This document shows positions 35,913 to 44,554 of a DNA stretch of 64,000 nucleotides, one piece after another. The notes below the pieces were generated by a model that saw only the letters and a list, made by a program, of their open reading frames with translations, had not been told where the DNA came from and did no database searches. The position numbers and the translations under genes are program-made. The stretch is taken from the NCBI RefSeq assembly GCF_011927785.1, contig NZ_JAATJK010000001.1, forward strand, positions 5,427,001-5,491,000. The letters are read 5' to 3'. Within the stretch, counting starts at the first letter, position 1. Each line of letters starts with the position of its first letter. Origin of the DNA: Micromonospora profundi (GTDB taxonomy: Bacteria; Actinomycetota; Actinomycetes; Mycobacteriales; Micromonosporaceae).

Positions 35913-37973
35913 TCAGCGGGGCGTCACACCTCCCGCGCCCAGGGATGCGGCCGACGCCCGCGCGTCACGGGCCGGTCGGACGAACCAGGCCAGGACGGCG
36001 CTCGCCACGAAGACCACGAGAAGGTACGCACCGAGTGTAGCCATGCCCATACCGACCATACCGGCAATCGCGGCGAGGGCCAGCAGCACCGAACGTCCCT
36101 CCCAGCCCAGCGTGGCCGCGTGCAGAGGCGGCGCCACCTGCCGCTTCTCCAGTCGCGCCGTCAGGTCGTAGTGGTGCACGGTGAGCACGAAGACGTAACC
36201 GAAGATCAGCCACCCGGGCGCGTCGCCGACCACACCGACCGCGATGGCGAACAGGTACTCGCCGGCCCGCAGCGCCGCCGGCACCAGCCAGTCCAACGGG
36301 CCGTTGTGTGCCGCCCCGGCACCGAGGCCGCCGGCCAGCAGCACCAGCAACGCCACCGGCACCGTCCAGCGCAGACCCTCCGGCGAGTCGCCCAGCAGCG
36401 CCGCGACAAGCAGCACCGCAGGGCCGAGCGCGGCGATCACCGCCAGTGTGAGCGGACCCATCGGGCGGACCGCAGGCAACCAGCGGGCCAACGGCCCGTC
36501 GTCGCGGTGCAGCGTCGCGTCGACCGTGTCCAGCACCGGCACCCGCATCCAGCGGGCCCGCAGCGTACGCAGCGCCCCGGTGTACGCGAACGCCAACGTG
36601 CCCCACACCAGCACCGCGACAAGGCTGACAAGCGGGTTGAACAGCGCCACTGTGATCGCGATCAGCGCCCACCGCTCACCGATCGGGAACACGACGGTCC
36701 GCTTCAGCCAGTACGACAGCGAACCCGTGTCCGCCTGCACCCGTGTCGACGCCGCGTTGAGCCGGTCACCGATCCCGCCGCTGGCACCAGTCGCCGATCG
36801 AGGCCGGCGTGCCGCCTCGTCGTGCAGCACCCCGTACCAGGTGTCGGTCATGTGCCGGACGGTCTGCAACGTCATCGCGGCGATCGCCAGCGCCCAGCCG
36901 TTGCCCAGCCCGGCGTGGCTCACCCCGAAGCCCAGCCCGGCGTAGACGAGGTATTCCTTCGCCCGGTCGGCCATCGTGTCCAGCCAACCGCCCCAGGCGC
37001 TGAAATGCCTTGTGTAACGGGCCAACTGACCGTCCACGCAGTCCAGCACGAACCCGAGGTAGAGCAGCACGGCGCCGCCCACAAGCGCGGGTCGCCCGCC
37101 GACGCCGAACAGCACGGCAGCGGCCAGCGCGAACAGCACCGAGATCACCGTCACCCCGGTGGGGGTGAGACGCATCCGTGCCGCCAGCCGCACCACGTAC
37201 GGCGACCAGGTGCTGACGAAGTACGTGGAGAAGAAGTCGTCCTTCTCCTTCACCGACAGCCGCAGTTCGGCCCGGTCCTCGTCCACAGCCGTCACCGCCG
37301 CCTCGGCAGCGGCCAGCCCGACGGCGTCCTCGACCCGGTGCGCGACGAGCAGGCGTACCCGCTGGGCGAAGATCAAGGTGCCGAGCGCCGCGAGACCCGC
37401 GACGAGCCGGTCCACGGCGGACCCGGGACCACCGGCGGGGGCCGAGCCTGCCGAGCCCCCACCGCCGGCCACCGGCAGCGGCGACACGTCACCGGCCGGG
37501 CCGATCGGGGCGGCGACGGGGAGCACTCCGGACGCGGCGGCGCGGGCCGCAGCGGCGAGGTTCGGCAGGTCGTCCACGCCGACCCGCAACGCACCGCCGA
37601 ACACGCCTGTGGCGTCGCCGTCCAGGTCGCCCACAGCGCCGGCGTCGACGACCTGCCCGCGTTCCTCGCGCACCGCCGTCCGTCCCGGCACCGGCGGATC
37701 GCTGAGCACCAGCGCCACCGTCGGCCCCACCGGGCTGGTGGCCAGATGCCGCAGTACGGCTGTGTGCGCCACCAGGTCGGTGCCTGTGACAAGCAGCGGA
37801 CCGGTGGCGGCGTCGGCAAGCGCGGCCAGGTCGTCGAGGGTTGCCGCGAAGCGCACCTCGTCCGCCCCCGCCCGGCGCAACTGGGCGGCGAGCCGGTCGG
37901 CAAGCGGCTCGCCGGTCGCGGTGGCCAGGCCCGCCGCGGGCGTCCCGGCGGCGAGCACTATCGCGAGCGTCAC
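35913..37973 (-). CDS. CDP-alcohol phosphotransferase with extra N-terminal domain
   Basis: 686 residues. Residues 1-240 start like a nucleotidyltransferase (MTLAIVLAAGTPAAG) but lack a clean GxGTR signature, so that domain is probably divergent. The CDP-alcohol phosphatidyltransferase motif DxxDGxxAR...GxxxDxxxD lies at about 309-335 (DCVDGQLARYTRHF, GGWLDTMADRAKE) within a membrane domain that continues with about ten helices to the C-terminus. It would transfer a phospho-alcohol from a CDP precursor to a lipid or sugar acceptor. It overlaps the ABC ATPase gene by 4 bases and is 15 bases before the TagF-like gene. Confidence 0.85.
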   Translation of the reverse strand: MTLAIVLAAGTPAAGLATATGEPLADRLAAQLRRAGADEVRFAATLDDLAALADAATGPLLVTGTDLVAHTAVLRHLATSPVGPTVALVLSDPPVPGRTAVREERGQVVDAGAVGDLDGDATGVFGGALRVGVDDLPNLAAAARAAASGVLPVAAPIGPAGDVSPLPVAGGGGSAGSAPAGGPGSAVDRLVAGLAALGTLIFAQRVRLLVAHRVEDAVGLAAAEAAVTAVDEDRAELRLSVKEKDDFFSTYFVSTWSPYVVRLAARMRLTPTGVTVISVLFALAAAVLFGVGGRPALVGGAVLLYLGFVLDCVDGQLARYTRHFSAWGGWLDTMADRAKEYLVYAGLGFGVSHAGLGNGWALAIAAMTLQTVRHMTDTWYGVLHDEAARRPRSATGASGGIGDRLNAASTRVQADTGSLSYWLKRTVVFPIGERWALIAITVALFNPLVSLVAVLVWGTLAFAYTGALRTLRARWMRVPVLDTVDATLHRDDGPLARWLPAVRPMGPLTLAVIAALGPAVLLVAALLGDSPEGLRWTVPVALLVLLAGGLGAGAAHNGPLDWLVPAALRAGEYLFAIAVGVVGDAPGWLIFGYVFVLTVHHYDLTARLEKRQVAPPLHAATLGWEGRSVLLALAAIAGMVGMGMATLGAYLLVVFVASAVLAWFVRPARDARASAASLGAGGVTPR

Positions 37974-38713
37974 CGCGGAACCGCGGCGTGGTACGCGTCG
38001 AGCGCCTCGGCGATGGTGCCGTCGAGCGTCAACCGGCCCGCGTCGAGGAACAACCCCCGACGGCAGAACCGGGTCAGGTCCTTTTCGTTGTGTGACACCA
38101 GCACCAAGGTGCGCCCCTCCCCGAGCAGACGATCAATCGTCGCGTAACACTTCTTGCGGAACTCCGCGTCGCCAACCGCGGTCACCTCGTCCATCAGCAG
38201 GATCGGGTGCGGCAGGTGCGAGATGATCGCGAAGCCGAGCCGCACCTTCATCCCCGACGAGTAATGCCGCACGGACGTGTCGATGGCCCGTTCCACCTGC
38301 TCACCGGCGAACTCGACGATCTCGTCGAAGTGCCGCTTCAGGTAGCTCGCCGACAGCCCGTGCAGTCCACCGACCAGGTGCAGGTTCTCCCTGCCGGTCA
38401 GGTCGTTGGAGAAACCGGCGGACAGCTCCAGCAGCGGGGCCACCGCCCCGTGCACCCGGATGCTGCCCTCGTCCGGAATGAGCACCCCGGCGATCAGCCG
38501 CAGCAGGGTGCTCTTACCTGTGCCGTTGCGGCCGATCACCCCGACCGTCTCGCCCGGCTCGACGGTGAACGACACGTCGCGCAGCGGCCAGAACTGGCCC
38601 GGCAGGGCACCCCGCGCGCCCCGGTGGATGAACAACTCCCGCAGCCGCAGCTGGCGACGACGGTTGCGGACGAACCGGATGCCCAGCTGATCGGCCTCGA
38701 TGATCGGCGCCAT
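37970..38713 (-). CDS. ABC transporter ATPase for polysaccharide/teichoic acid export (Wzt/TagH-like)
   Basis: 247 residues. Walker A GRNGTGKST (61-69), the unusual signature YSSGMK (151-156) and Walker B ILLMDEV (171-177) are characteristic of the polysaccharide and teichoic-acid exporter subfamily (KpsT/Wzt/TagH). LRLRELFIHRGARG upstream of Walker A is the expected extra N-terminal element. There is no C-terminal carbohydrate-binding domain, so it is of the short TagH/KpsT form. It pairs with the permease one base upstream, and its stop overlaps the next start. Confidence 0.92.
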   Translation of the reverse strand: MAPIIEADQLGIRFVRNRRRQLRLRELFIHRGARGALPGQFWPLRDVSFTVEPGETVGVIGRNGTGKSTLLRLIAGVLIPDEGSIRVHGAVAPLLELSAGFSNDLTGRENLHLVGGLHGLSASYLKRHFDEIVEFAGEQVERAIDTSVRHYSSGMKVRLGFAIISHLPHPILLMDEVTAVGDAEFRKKCYATIDRLLGEGRTLVLVSHNEKDLTRFCRRGLFLDAGRLTLDGTIAEALDAYHAAVPR

Positions 38714-38714
38714 C

Positions 38715-39542
38715 TCAGAGTTCCTTGAGCACGGCGGGCTCCAGCCGGCGGAACGACCACCAGCCGGCGGCCAGCACCAGCAGGCTGCCGACGACGGTGG
38801 TGGCGAGCAGGCGGGCGTCCGGGAACTCGTCCGGGTACCAGATCGCGTGGTGCAGCTGGAAGATCCCCACCAGCGGGTTCAGCTCGTACACCACCTTCAG
38901 CCAGCCGGGCAGGCTGGACTCCCGGACCAGGCTGAGCGGGTAGATGATCGGCGTGGCGTAGAAGAGCACCCGGATGATCAGCCTCATGAGCCGTTCCACG
39001 TCGCGCATCAGCACGTTCCACGCCGACAGCAGCAGGGCCAGCCCGATCAGCAGGGCCGCCTGGACGACCACCGCGAGCGGCAGGGCGAGCAACGACCAGC
39101 CGGGGTGGATCCGACCGTGCACCGTGTAGATCACCGCGATGGCGGCGAGGATCGGCAGGCCCGCCGCGTACTCGGCGAACCGGCCGGTGACCCGGCCGAT
39201 CGGGAAGACCTGCCGGGGTACGTTCATCGTGGTGATCAATCGGGACTGGCCGGTCAGCGCGTTCGTGGCCTCGCTCAGCGCCGAACTGGTCCACATCCAG
39301 GCGAAGATCCCCGTGATCAGGAACAGCGGGTACGACCCGGCCGCCTCACCGAGGTGCCGGCCGGTATCGCGGGAGTACAGCACCCCGAAGACGAACCAGT
39401 AGATGGCGCCCATGCCGAGCGGCTCGATAAGCGACCAGAAGTAGCCGAGCACCGACTGCTGGTACTTCACCGCGAGATCACGCCGGACCAGGATGCGCAG
39501 CGAGTTGCGGTGCGACCACAACGCCGCGACGCCAGCGGTCAC
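38715..39542 (-). CDS. ABC-2 type permease for polysaccharide/teichoic acid export (Wzm/TagG-like)
   Basis: 275 residues from GTG preceded by GGGAGGCTGCG. Six membrane helices with the ABC-2 signature: SLRILVRRDLAVKYQQSVLGYFWSLIEPL near the N-terminus and VLFYATPIIYPLSLVRES...VYELNPLVGIFQLHH near the C-terminus. It forms the channel that flips a lipid-linked glycopolymer outward with the ATPase next to it. First gene of the operon; the 70 bases between it and sdaA must hold the promoter. Confidence 0.92.
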   Translation of the reverse strand: MTAGVAALWSHRNSLRILVRRDLAVKYQQSVLGYFWSLIEPLGMGAIYWFVFGVLYSRDTGRHLGEAAGSYPLFLITGIFAWMWTSSALSEATNALTGQSRLITTMNVPRQVFPIGRVTGRFAEYAAGLPILAAIAVIYTVHGRIHPGWSLLALPLAVVVQAALLIGLALLLSAWNVLMRDVERLMRLIIRVLFYATPIIYPLSLVRESSLPGWLKVVYELNPLVGIFQLHHAIWYPDEFPDARLLATTVVGSLLVLAAGWWSFRRLEPAVLKEL

Positions 39543-39612
39543 CGCAGCCTCCCGCCTCCTGAAACGGACGACAGGTTAGCAGTCGGTGAACGAATGCCCC
39601 GAATCGGCCGAC

Positions 39613-40983
39613 TCAGCACTCAATCACGTTGACGGCCAGACCGCCACGCGCCGTCTCCTTGTACTTGACCTTCATGTCGGCGCCCGTCTCCCGCATGGTC
39701 TTGATGACCTTGTCAAGCGATACCGCGTGCACCCCGTCACCGCGCAGCGCGAGCCGGGCGGCCGTGATCGCCTTGATGCTAGCCACCGCGTTCCGCTCGA
39801 TGCAGGGGATCTGCACCAGGCCACCTACCGGGTCACACGTCAACCCGAGGTTGTGCTCCATCCCGATCTCGGCGGCGTTCTCCACCTGCTCGGGAGTGCC
39901 GCCGAGCGCCTCGGCCAACCCGGCGGCGGCCATCGAACACGCCGAACCGACCTCACCCTGGCAGCCCACCTCCGCGCCGGAGATCGAGGCGTTCTCCTTG
40001 AACAACACGCCGATCGCCCCGGCCGCCAGCAGGAACCGCACCACGCCGTCCTCGTCGGCACCCGGCACGAACCGCGTGTAGTAGTGCAGCACCGCCGGGA
40101 TGATCCCCGCCGCGCCGTTCGTCGGCGCGGTGACCACCCGACCGCCGGCCGCGTTCTCCTCGTTCACCGCCAGCGCGAACAGCGTCACCCAGTCCATCAC
40201 GCGCAGCGGATCGGTACTCCCGGTGTCCGCCTCCAGGCTGCGCCGCAGCTCCGCCGCGCGCCGCCGGACCTTCAACCCCCCAGGGAGTACGCCGTCACGC
40301 TCGCAGCCCTGCTGCACGCACTCCCGCATCACCCGCCAGATGTCCAGCAGACCGGCCCGGATCTCCGCCTCGCTGCGCCAGGAACGCTCGTTGGCAAGCA
40401 TCACCTCGCTGATCGACAGGCCCGTCGCGGTGGTGACCTCCAGCAACTGCGCCCCGGTCAGGAACGGGTACCGCACCCGCGTGCCGTCCGGCTTGATCCG
40501 ATCCGCGCCGGCCGCCGCCTCGTCCACCACGAAGCCGCCGCCCACCGAGTAGTAGGTGCGGCTCCGCAGCTCGACACCCGCCCCGTCGTACGCCGCGAAC
40601 GTCATCCCGTTCGGGTGGTACGGCAACGAACGGCGACGATGCAGCGTCAGATCTCGGTCCGGGTCGAAGTCGACCTCGTGCGCGTCCAGCAGGCTGATCC
40701 GCTGCTCGGCGCGAATCCGCTCGACCCGGGAGCCGACAGAATTCGTGTCGACCGTCTCCGGCGCCTCGCCGGCCAGCCCCAGCAGCACCGCCTGACCACT
40801 GCCGTGCCCGTGCCCGGTGGCACCCAGCGAACCGAACAGCTCGGCCTGCACCCGCGCCGTGTCGGTGAGCAACCCGTCGGCCTTGAGCCCCGACACGAAC
40901 GTACGGGCGGCCCGCATCGGCCCCACCGTGTGCGAGCTCGACGGCCCGATACCGACACTGAAAAGGTCGAAAACACTGATCAT
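39613..40983 (-). CDS. sdaA: L-serine ammonia-lyase (iron-sulfur type)
   Basis: 456 residues, the normal length of single-chain L-serine deaminases. It begins [26 protein letters not shown], the beta-domain signature with the substrate-binding SSSHT. In the alpha domain [24 protein letters not shown] and IPCIERN supply the cysteines for the [4Fe-4S] cluster (near 340, 383 and 393). It converts L-serine to pyruvate and ammonia. The start follows GGCGAGGAAGCGCAGCC. The 481-base upstream gap shows no glycine-riboswitch pattern. Confidence 0.95.
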   Translation of the reverse strand: MISVFDLFSVGIGPSSSHTVGPMRAARTFVSGLKADGLLTDTARVQAELFGSLGATGHGHGSGQAVLLGLAGEAPETVDTNSVGSRVERIRAEQRISLLDAHEVDFDPDRDLTLHRRRSLPYHPNGMTFAAYDGAGVELRSRTYYSVGGGFVVDEAAAGADRIKPDGTRVRYPFLTGAQLLEVTTATGLSISEVMLANERSWRSEAEIRAGLLDIWRVMRECVQQGCERDGVLPGGLKVRRRAAELRRSLEADTGSTDPLRVMDWVTLFALAVNEENAAGGRVVTAPTNGAAGIIPAVLHYYTRFVPGADEDGVVRFLLAAGAIGVLFKENASISGAEVGCQGEVGSACSMAAAGLAEALGGTPEQVENAAEIGMEHNLGLTCDPVGGLVQIPCIERNAVASIKAITAARLALRGDGVHAVSLDKVIKTMRETGADMKVKYKETARGGLAVNVIEC

Positions 40984-41268
40984 GGCTGCGCTTCCTCGCC
41001 GTCGTCCCGTCGTACGGGATCCGGCCCGGTCGTGGCCACCGGTCAGGCGGCCCCGCTCGTGGTCGCCCGGTCGGGCGCCCGCCGGCCACCCGGGGTGGTG
41101 GGTGCCCGACCTGCGAGCCTACCCGCCCAGCACACCGCCCACCGGACCACGCGACCGCACGACCTGCCCGACGACCCGGCGCTGAGTCGGGGCTGCCCGA
41201 CCACTCCGTCGCAGCCACCGCGCGTCCCGAACACGCCTCTTGACGCCCCGTCGCGAGCACCGGGTCCA

Positions 41269-41284
41269 AGATCATGCTTGATCT
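41269..41284. repeat. 6-bp inverted repeat around TGCT
   Basis: AGATCA (41269-41274) and TGATCT (41279-41284) are exact complements around TGCT. It sits directly before the GAGGGGC tandem units and about 180 bases upstream of the PspC gene. It could be an operator or part of a dispersed intergenic repeat. Confidence 0.4.
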
Positions 41285-41289
41285 CCCGC

Positions 41290-41310
41290 GAGGGGCGAGG
41301 GGCGAGGGGC
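41290..41310. repeat. tandem 7-base repeat (three units)
   Basis: Three exact head-to-tail GAGGGGC copies in the sdaA-pspC gap. Short, with no known role; possibly slippage-generated. Confidence 0.7.
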
Positions 41311-41464
41311 GCGCGGGCGCGGGAGGCGTTGGAGGCAGTCCGCACGGGTATGTACCTACGGGTCCACGGGTCGCCGATCCTCCTCGAGACCGAGGGCAGG
41401 GTGGCCAGCCCTTCCTACCGTGGATTGCAGACGCGGCGCATTGCCGCAGAGTGGGAGTACGACG

Positions 41465-41674
41465 ATGAGTCGCAAACTGGTTCGGCCCCGCCAGGGGCGC
41501 ATGCTCGCCGGTGTCTGCGCCGGCCTCGGTCAGCGGTTCGGTATGTCCGCCGGCATGGTGCGGCTGCTGTTCCTGTTGTCGCTGCTGCTGCCCGGCACCC
41601 AGGTGATCGTCTACCTGATCCTCTGGGTCCTCATGCCCAACGAGGACCGCTACCTCGCCGCCACAGGCCGCTGA
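41465..41674 (+). CDS. PspC domain protein
   Basis: 69 residues from ATG 41465; an in-frame upstream start at 41420 lacks a ribosome site. SRKLVRPRQGRMLAGVCAGLGQRFGMS leads into one or two membrane helices (VRLLFLLSLLLPGTQVIVYLILWVLMP), the full PspC domain. Such proteins are linked to envelope-stress sensing in the phage-shock response; small stand-alone versions are common in actinomycetes. The other Psp genes are not in the window. It is followed by a hairpin built from a dispersed repeat. Confidence 0.9.
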   Translation: MSRKLVRPRQGRMLAGVCAGLGQRFGMSAGMVRLLFLLSLLLPGTQVIVYLILWVLMPNEDRYLAATGR

Positions 41675-41713
41675 CCCTCCCCACAACAACCCGCGTTAAG
41701 GCACCACCGCCGG

Positions 41714-41748
41714 CCGAGGCAGCAACAACCCTGAAGTTGCTGCCTCGG
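41714..41748 (+). terminator. 13-bp hairpin terminator made from a dispersed repeat
   Basis: Arms 41714-41726 and 41736-41748 pair perfectly around AACCCTGAA. It lies 40 bases after pspC and includes the first copy of the 25-base repeat annotated separately. Confidence 0.65.
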
Positions 41749-41781
41749 CGGCACCTGAGGCAGCAACATCCCTGAAGTTGC
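41716..41781. repeat. 25-base direct repeat pair (GAGGCAGCAACAWCCCTGAAGTTGC)
   Basis: Copies at 41716-41740 and 41757-41781 differ at one base (A/T). The inner GCAAC...GTTGC is an inverted repeat, so each copy can fold. Only the first copy continues into TGCCTC to make a full hairpin. This has the look of a small dispersed intergenic repeat of the genus. The remaining bases to 41900 hold nothing else recognisable. Confidence 0.7.
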
Positions 41782-41909
41782 GCGGATCTTGGCGCAAGGA
41801 GGGGGTGGCACAGGCGCGACGGCAGGCCGACGGGGCGACCGGCGGCATGAGACTCCTCCGTGAGCACCGCAGGATCTGCCGCGTGCACCGACGCCAGGGA
41901 CACGCGAAA

Positions 41910-41939
41910 CGCCCGCTCCGACGAAGGTCGGGGCGGGCG
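41910..41939 (-). terminator. hairpin terminator of the DUF4230 gene
   Basis: Arms 41910-41922 and 41927-41939 pair over 13 bases with one G-U, around GAAG. It lies 26 bases beyond the stop of the minus-strand DUF4230 gene. Confidence 0.6.
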
Positions 41940-41965
41940 CTTCCGCGTACGGAGGTGTTGGTAGC

Positions 41966-42754
41966 TCAGGGAGCGGTGTAGGTGACAGTGACCTGCTGGT
42001 AGCCGAGGGAGCGCAGCAGCCCCTCCAGCATCTTGCGGGTGTTCTCCTCCGCACGGGCGGAGAGCCCGCTGTCCCGGGCGGCGGCGGTGATCCGTTCCTC
42101 GGCCAGCTGGTAGACCTGCTGCTGCCGGTTGGGATCGTTGCCGACCAGGTCGCCGAGCCGGTTGAGCAGGCCGCGCTGCTCGGCGAAGACGTAGCTCTTC
42201 TCCAGGTCGAGATTGGTCTCACCGAGCTGCGGCGCGGGCAGCTTGATCTCGACGGACTTACCGTCGGCGGACTGCACGATGGCACCCTCGCCGATCTTGG
42301 TGAAGTCGACGTACGCCTCCACGCTGCCGGCCCCGACGAACAGGGTGCGCTCGTTGAGCAGGAAGTCGGGAACGTTGCGCCTGTCGTTCTGGGTGTCGAC
42401 CACGACCTGGAAGTTGCCCTCGGCGGCAACGTAGCGGCTGAGGTCCTGAATCGACTTCAGCAGCGGCGGCTGGCTGCGGTCGGTCTGCTCCTTGGCGAAC
42501 GGGTTGCGGAAATCCGGCAGGAAGCCGGTCGCCTGCACGCCCAGCAGCACCACCACGGCAAGCGCGGCGGCACCGAGCAGCAGGAGCAGGCCACGGGCCG
42601 CCCCACCTGCCCCGCCGGTCGTCGGGCCGCCGGTGTCACCGGGTGTGTCCGCGGGCGGTTCGGGTGCCGCGGTCGAGCGCTCCTTGAGATCGTCGCCGGT
42701 CGGGTAACCGGGGAACTCCCTGGTGGGCTCGTTGATGTCAGCGTCGCGAGCCAT
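41966..42754 (-). CDS. DUF4230 domain membrane-anchored protein
   Basis: 262 residues from ATG 42754 (GAGGACGGTGAG upstream). A polar cytoplasmic N-terminus (1-52, Pro/Gly/Thr-rich) precedes one membrane helix at about 54-76 (RGLLLLLGAAALAVVVLLGVQATG). The extracytoplasmic part (90-262) carries the DUF4230 pattern: IQDLSRYVAAEGNFQVVVD, RTLFVGAGSVEAYVDFTKI and LPAPQLGETNLDLEKSYVFAEQRG. The function of the family is unknown. It follows the acyl-CoA dehydrogenase gene on the same strand across 99 bases. Confidence 0.85.
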   Translation of the reverse strand: MARDADINEPTREFPGYPTGDDLKERSTAAPEPPADTPGDTGGPTTGGAGGAARGLLLLLGAAALAVVVLLGVQATGFLPDFRNPFAKEQTDRSQPPLLKSIQDLSRYVAAEGNFQVVVDTQNDRRNVPDFLLNERTLFVGAGSVEAYVDFTKIGEGAIVQSADGKSVEIKLPAPQLGETNLDLEKSYVFAEQRGLLNRLGDLVGNDPNRQQQVYQLAEERITAAARDSGLSARAEENTRKMLEGLLRSLGYQQVTVTYTAP

Positions 42755-42853
42755 CACACTCACCGTCCTCGTCAGACACGTCGTCTGCCAATGACGGTAC
42801 GGCCCCCGTACGACAGCCGCGCGGTGAGCGGCCGGAAAGCACAAAACGGCAGG

Positions 42854-44017
42854 TCAGGCGAATGCTGAGAGCCCGGTGAGCCGCTGCCCGACGACCAGTT
42901 GGTGAATCTCCGAGGTGCCCTCGTACGTCAGCACGCTCTCCAGGTTGTTCGCGTGCCGCATCACCGGGTATTCGCCGGAGACGCCGTTGGCGCCGAGGAT
43001 GGTGCGGCACTGCCTGGCGATGGCCAGGGCCTCCCGCACGTTGTTCAGCTTGCCCACGCTCACCTGCTCGGGGCGCAGCCGACCGGCCTCGGCGAGCCGG
43101 CCGAGGTGCAGGGCGAGCAGTTGGCTCTTGACCAGTTCGACGGCCATGTCGGCGAGCTTGGCCTGGGTGAGCTGGAACCCGGCGAGCGGGCGGCCGAACT
43201 GGGTACGGGTGGTGGCGTACGCCAAGGCGGTTTCCAGGCAGTCGCGGGCGGCGCCGACCGAGCCCCAGACGATGCCGTAGCGGGCTTCGGTGAGGCAGCT
43301 CAGCGGGGCCTTCAGACCGATCGCCTCGGGCAGTTGCGCCGCCGCCGGAATGCGGACGTCGTCGAGGGAGATCTCGCCGGTCACCGAGGCGCGCAGCGAC
43401 ATCTTGCGGGGGATCTCCCGGGTCGTGACACCGGGCATATCCATGGGTACGGCGAAGCCACGCACACCGGACTCGGTACGCGCCCAGATCACCCCGACGT
43501 CGGCGATCGGCGCGTTGGTGATCCACATCTTGCCGCCGCTGAGCACCCAGTCGTCGCCGTCGCGGCGTGCGCGCGTGGCCATCGAGGCCGGGTCGGAGCC
43601 GTGGTCGGGCTCGGTGAGGCCGAAGCAGCCGATCACCTCGCCGGTGGCCATCGCGGGGAGCCAACGCCGTTTCTGGTCCTCGCTGCCGTAGCGCCAGATG
43701 GCGTACATGGCAAGCGAGCCCTGCACCGAGACGAGCGAGCGGACGCCGGAGTCGGCGGCCTCCAGCTCCTGGCAGGCCAGCCCGTACGCGACGGCGGAGG
43801 CGCCGGCGCAGCCGTACCCGCTCAGGTGCATGCCGAGCAGCCCGAGCTTGCCGAATTCCTGGGCCAGCTCCCGGGCCGGCACGCGACCCTGCTCGTACCA
43901 GTCGGCGACGTGCGGGCGGACCCGGTCGTCGACGAGTTGGCGGACGACGTCCCGGATCTGCCGCTCCTCCTCGCTGAGCGACGGGTCCAGATCTAGCAGG
44001 TCCAGTGGAGCGGTCAT
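42854..44017 (-). CDS. acyl-CoA dehydrogenase (glutaryl-CoA dehydrogenase-like)
   Basis: 387 residues from ATG 44017 (TAAGGTGGCGTCC upstream; GTG 44026 is also possible). FAD and acyl-CoA motifs are in order: CFGLTEPDHGSDPASM (about 131-146), MWITNAPIADVGVIWA, RTQFGRPLAGFQLTQAKLADM and the catalytic base E365 in LTYEGTSEIHQLVVGQ. The TYEGT base position and GKLNNVREALAIAR element place it near glutaryl-CoA dehydrogenases, but decarboxylation cannot be confirmed from sequence alone. It transfers electrons to ETF. Confidence 0.9.
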   Translation of the reverse strand: MTAPLDLLDLDPSLSEEERQIRDVVRQLVDDRVRPHVADWYEQGRVPARELAQEFGKLGLLGMHLSGYGCAGASAVAYGLACQELEAADSGVRSLVSVQGSLAMYAIWRYGSEDQKRRWLPAMATGEVIGCFGLTEPDHGSDPASMATRARRDGDDWVLSGGKMWITNAPIADVGVIWARTESGVRGFAVPMDMPGVTTREIPRKMSLRASVTGEISLDDVRIPAAAQLPEAIGLKAPLSCLTEARYGIVWGSVGAARDCLETALAYATTRTQFGRPLAGFQLTQAKLADMAVELVKSQLLALHLGRLAEAGRLRPEQVSVGKLNNVREALAIARQCRTILGANGVSGEYPVMRHANNLESVLTYEGTSEIHQLVVGQRLTGLSAFA

Positions 44018-44061
44018 GGACGCCACCTTAACGAAGGCTCAGCGCGTGGCAGAAGTGCTCG

Positions 44062-44367
44062 TCACTCGGTCGACCCGGAGAGCACGAGCACCCGGGCGTG
44101 GATCTGGTTGCGCTGCTGAAGGGCCGCGCGCAGGGCACGGTGCAGGCCGTCCTCCAGATAGAGCCCGCCGTTCCACTGCACCACGTGCGGAAAGAGGTCA
44201 CCGTAGAAGGTGGAATCCTCGGCGAGCAGCTTGTCGAGCGCCAGCTCACGCTTGGTGGTGATCAACTGGTCCAGGCGCAGCGGGCGGGGCGGAATCTCCG
44301 CCCACTGCTTGAGCGTCAGGTTGTGCTCCGGATAGGGACGCCCGTCCCGGACCGCTCTGAAGATCAC
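44062..44367 (-). CDS. conserved actinobacterial protein, ParB-like DGLHRALRAAL motif
   Basis: 101 residues beginning MIFRAVRDGRPYPEHNLTLKQWAEIPPRPLRLDQLITTKRELALD (about 1-45), then STFYGDLFPHVVQWNGGLYLEDGLHRALRAALQQRNQIHARVL. The closing GLYLEDGLHRALRA resembles the ED-G-xHR motif of ParB/Srx-like folds. Close relatives occur across streptomycetes and relatives, sometimes labelled as VapB-type antitoxin, without experimental proof. No toxin partner adjoins. Function is unknown. Confidence 0.75.
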   Translation of the reverse strand: MIFRAVRDGRPYPEHNLTLKQWAEIPPRPLRLDQLITTKRELALDKLLAEDSTFYGDLFPHVVQWNGGLYLEDGLHRALRAALQQRNQIHARVLVLSGSTE

Positions 44368-44554
44368 GACGGCACGCTCCCCTCCCCGTGGCCGGGCCGA
44401 CCGACGGCGCCGAGCCGGGCCGCGGCGGGCACCGCGCGGCGCGGCACCGATGACCGTGCCAGCCTAGCGGCCCAGCGCACGCAGCGTTCTGCTCCCTGAT
44501 GTCAGTTTCGCTACCCGTCGTCCGTTCCTCAGCCGGACAACTGGGAGGAATGAC

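Larger units (their letters stand above)
40984..41464. other. gene-free interval with repeat sequences
   Basis: 481 bases without a believable gene; open frames here are antisense shadows with poor composition. The left part should hold the sdaA promoter. It contains an inverted repeat AGATCA-TGCT-TGATCT at 41269-41284 and three tandem 7-base GAGGGGC units at 41290-41310. The right end leads into the pspC start. Confidence 0.6.

Noticed and set aside
35541..38147. An 868-codon plus-strand open frame
   Set aside because: It is antisense to the GT2-TagF and CDP-alcohol phosphotransferase genes; its His/Arg/Gln-rich composition is typical of shadow frames.
40984..41200. Possible glycine riboswitch upstream of sdaA
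   Set aside because: The minus-strand leader lacks the GGAGAG...CCGAAGGAGCAA core of the class; only short GC hairpins are present.
41043..41345. A 100-codon minus-strand frame in the sdaA-pspC gap
   Set aside because: Arg/Ala/Gly-rich low-complexity sequence with no ribosome site or recognisable motif, crossing the tandem repeat.
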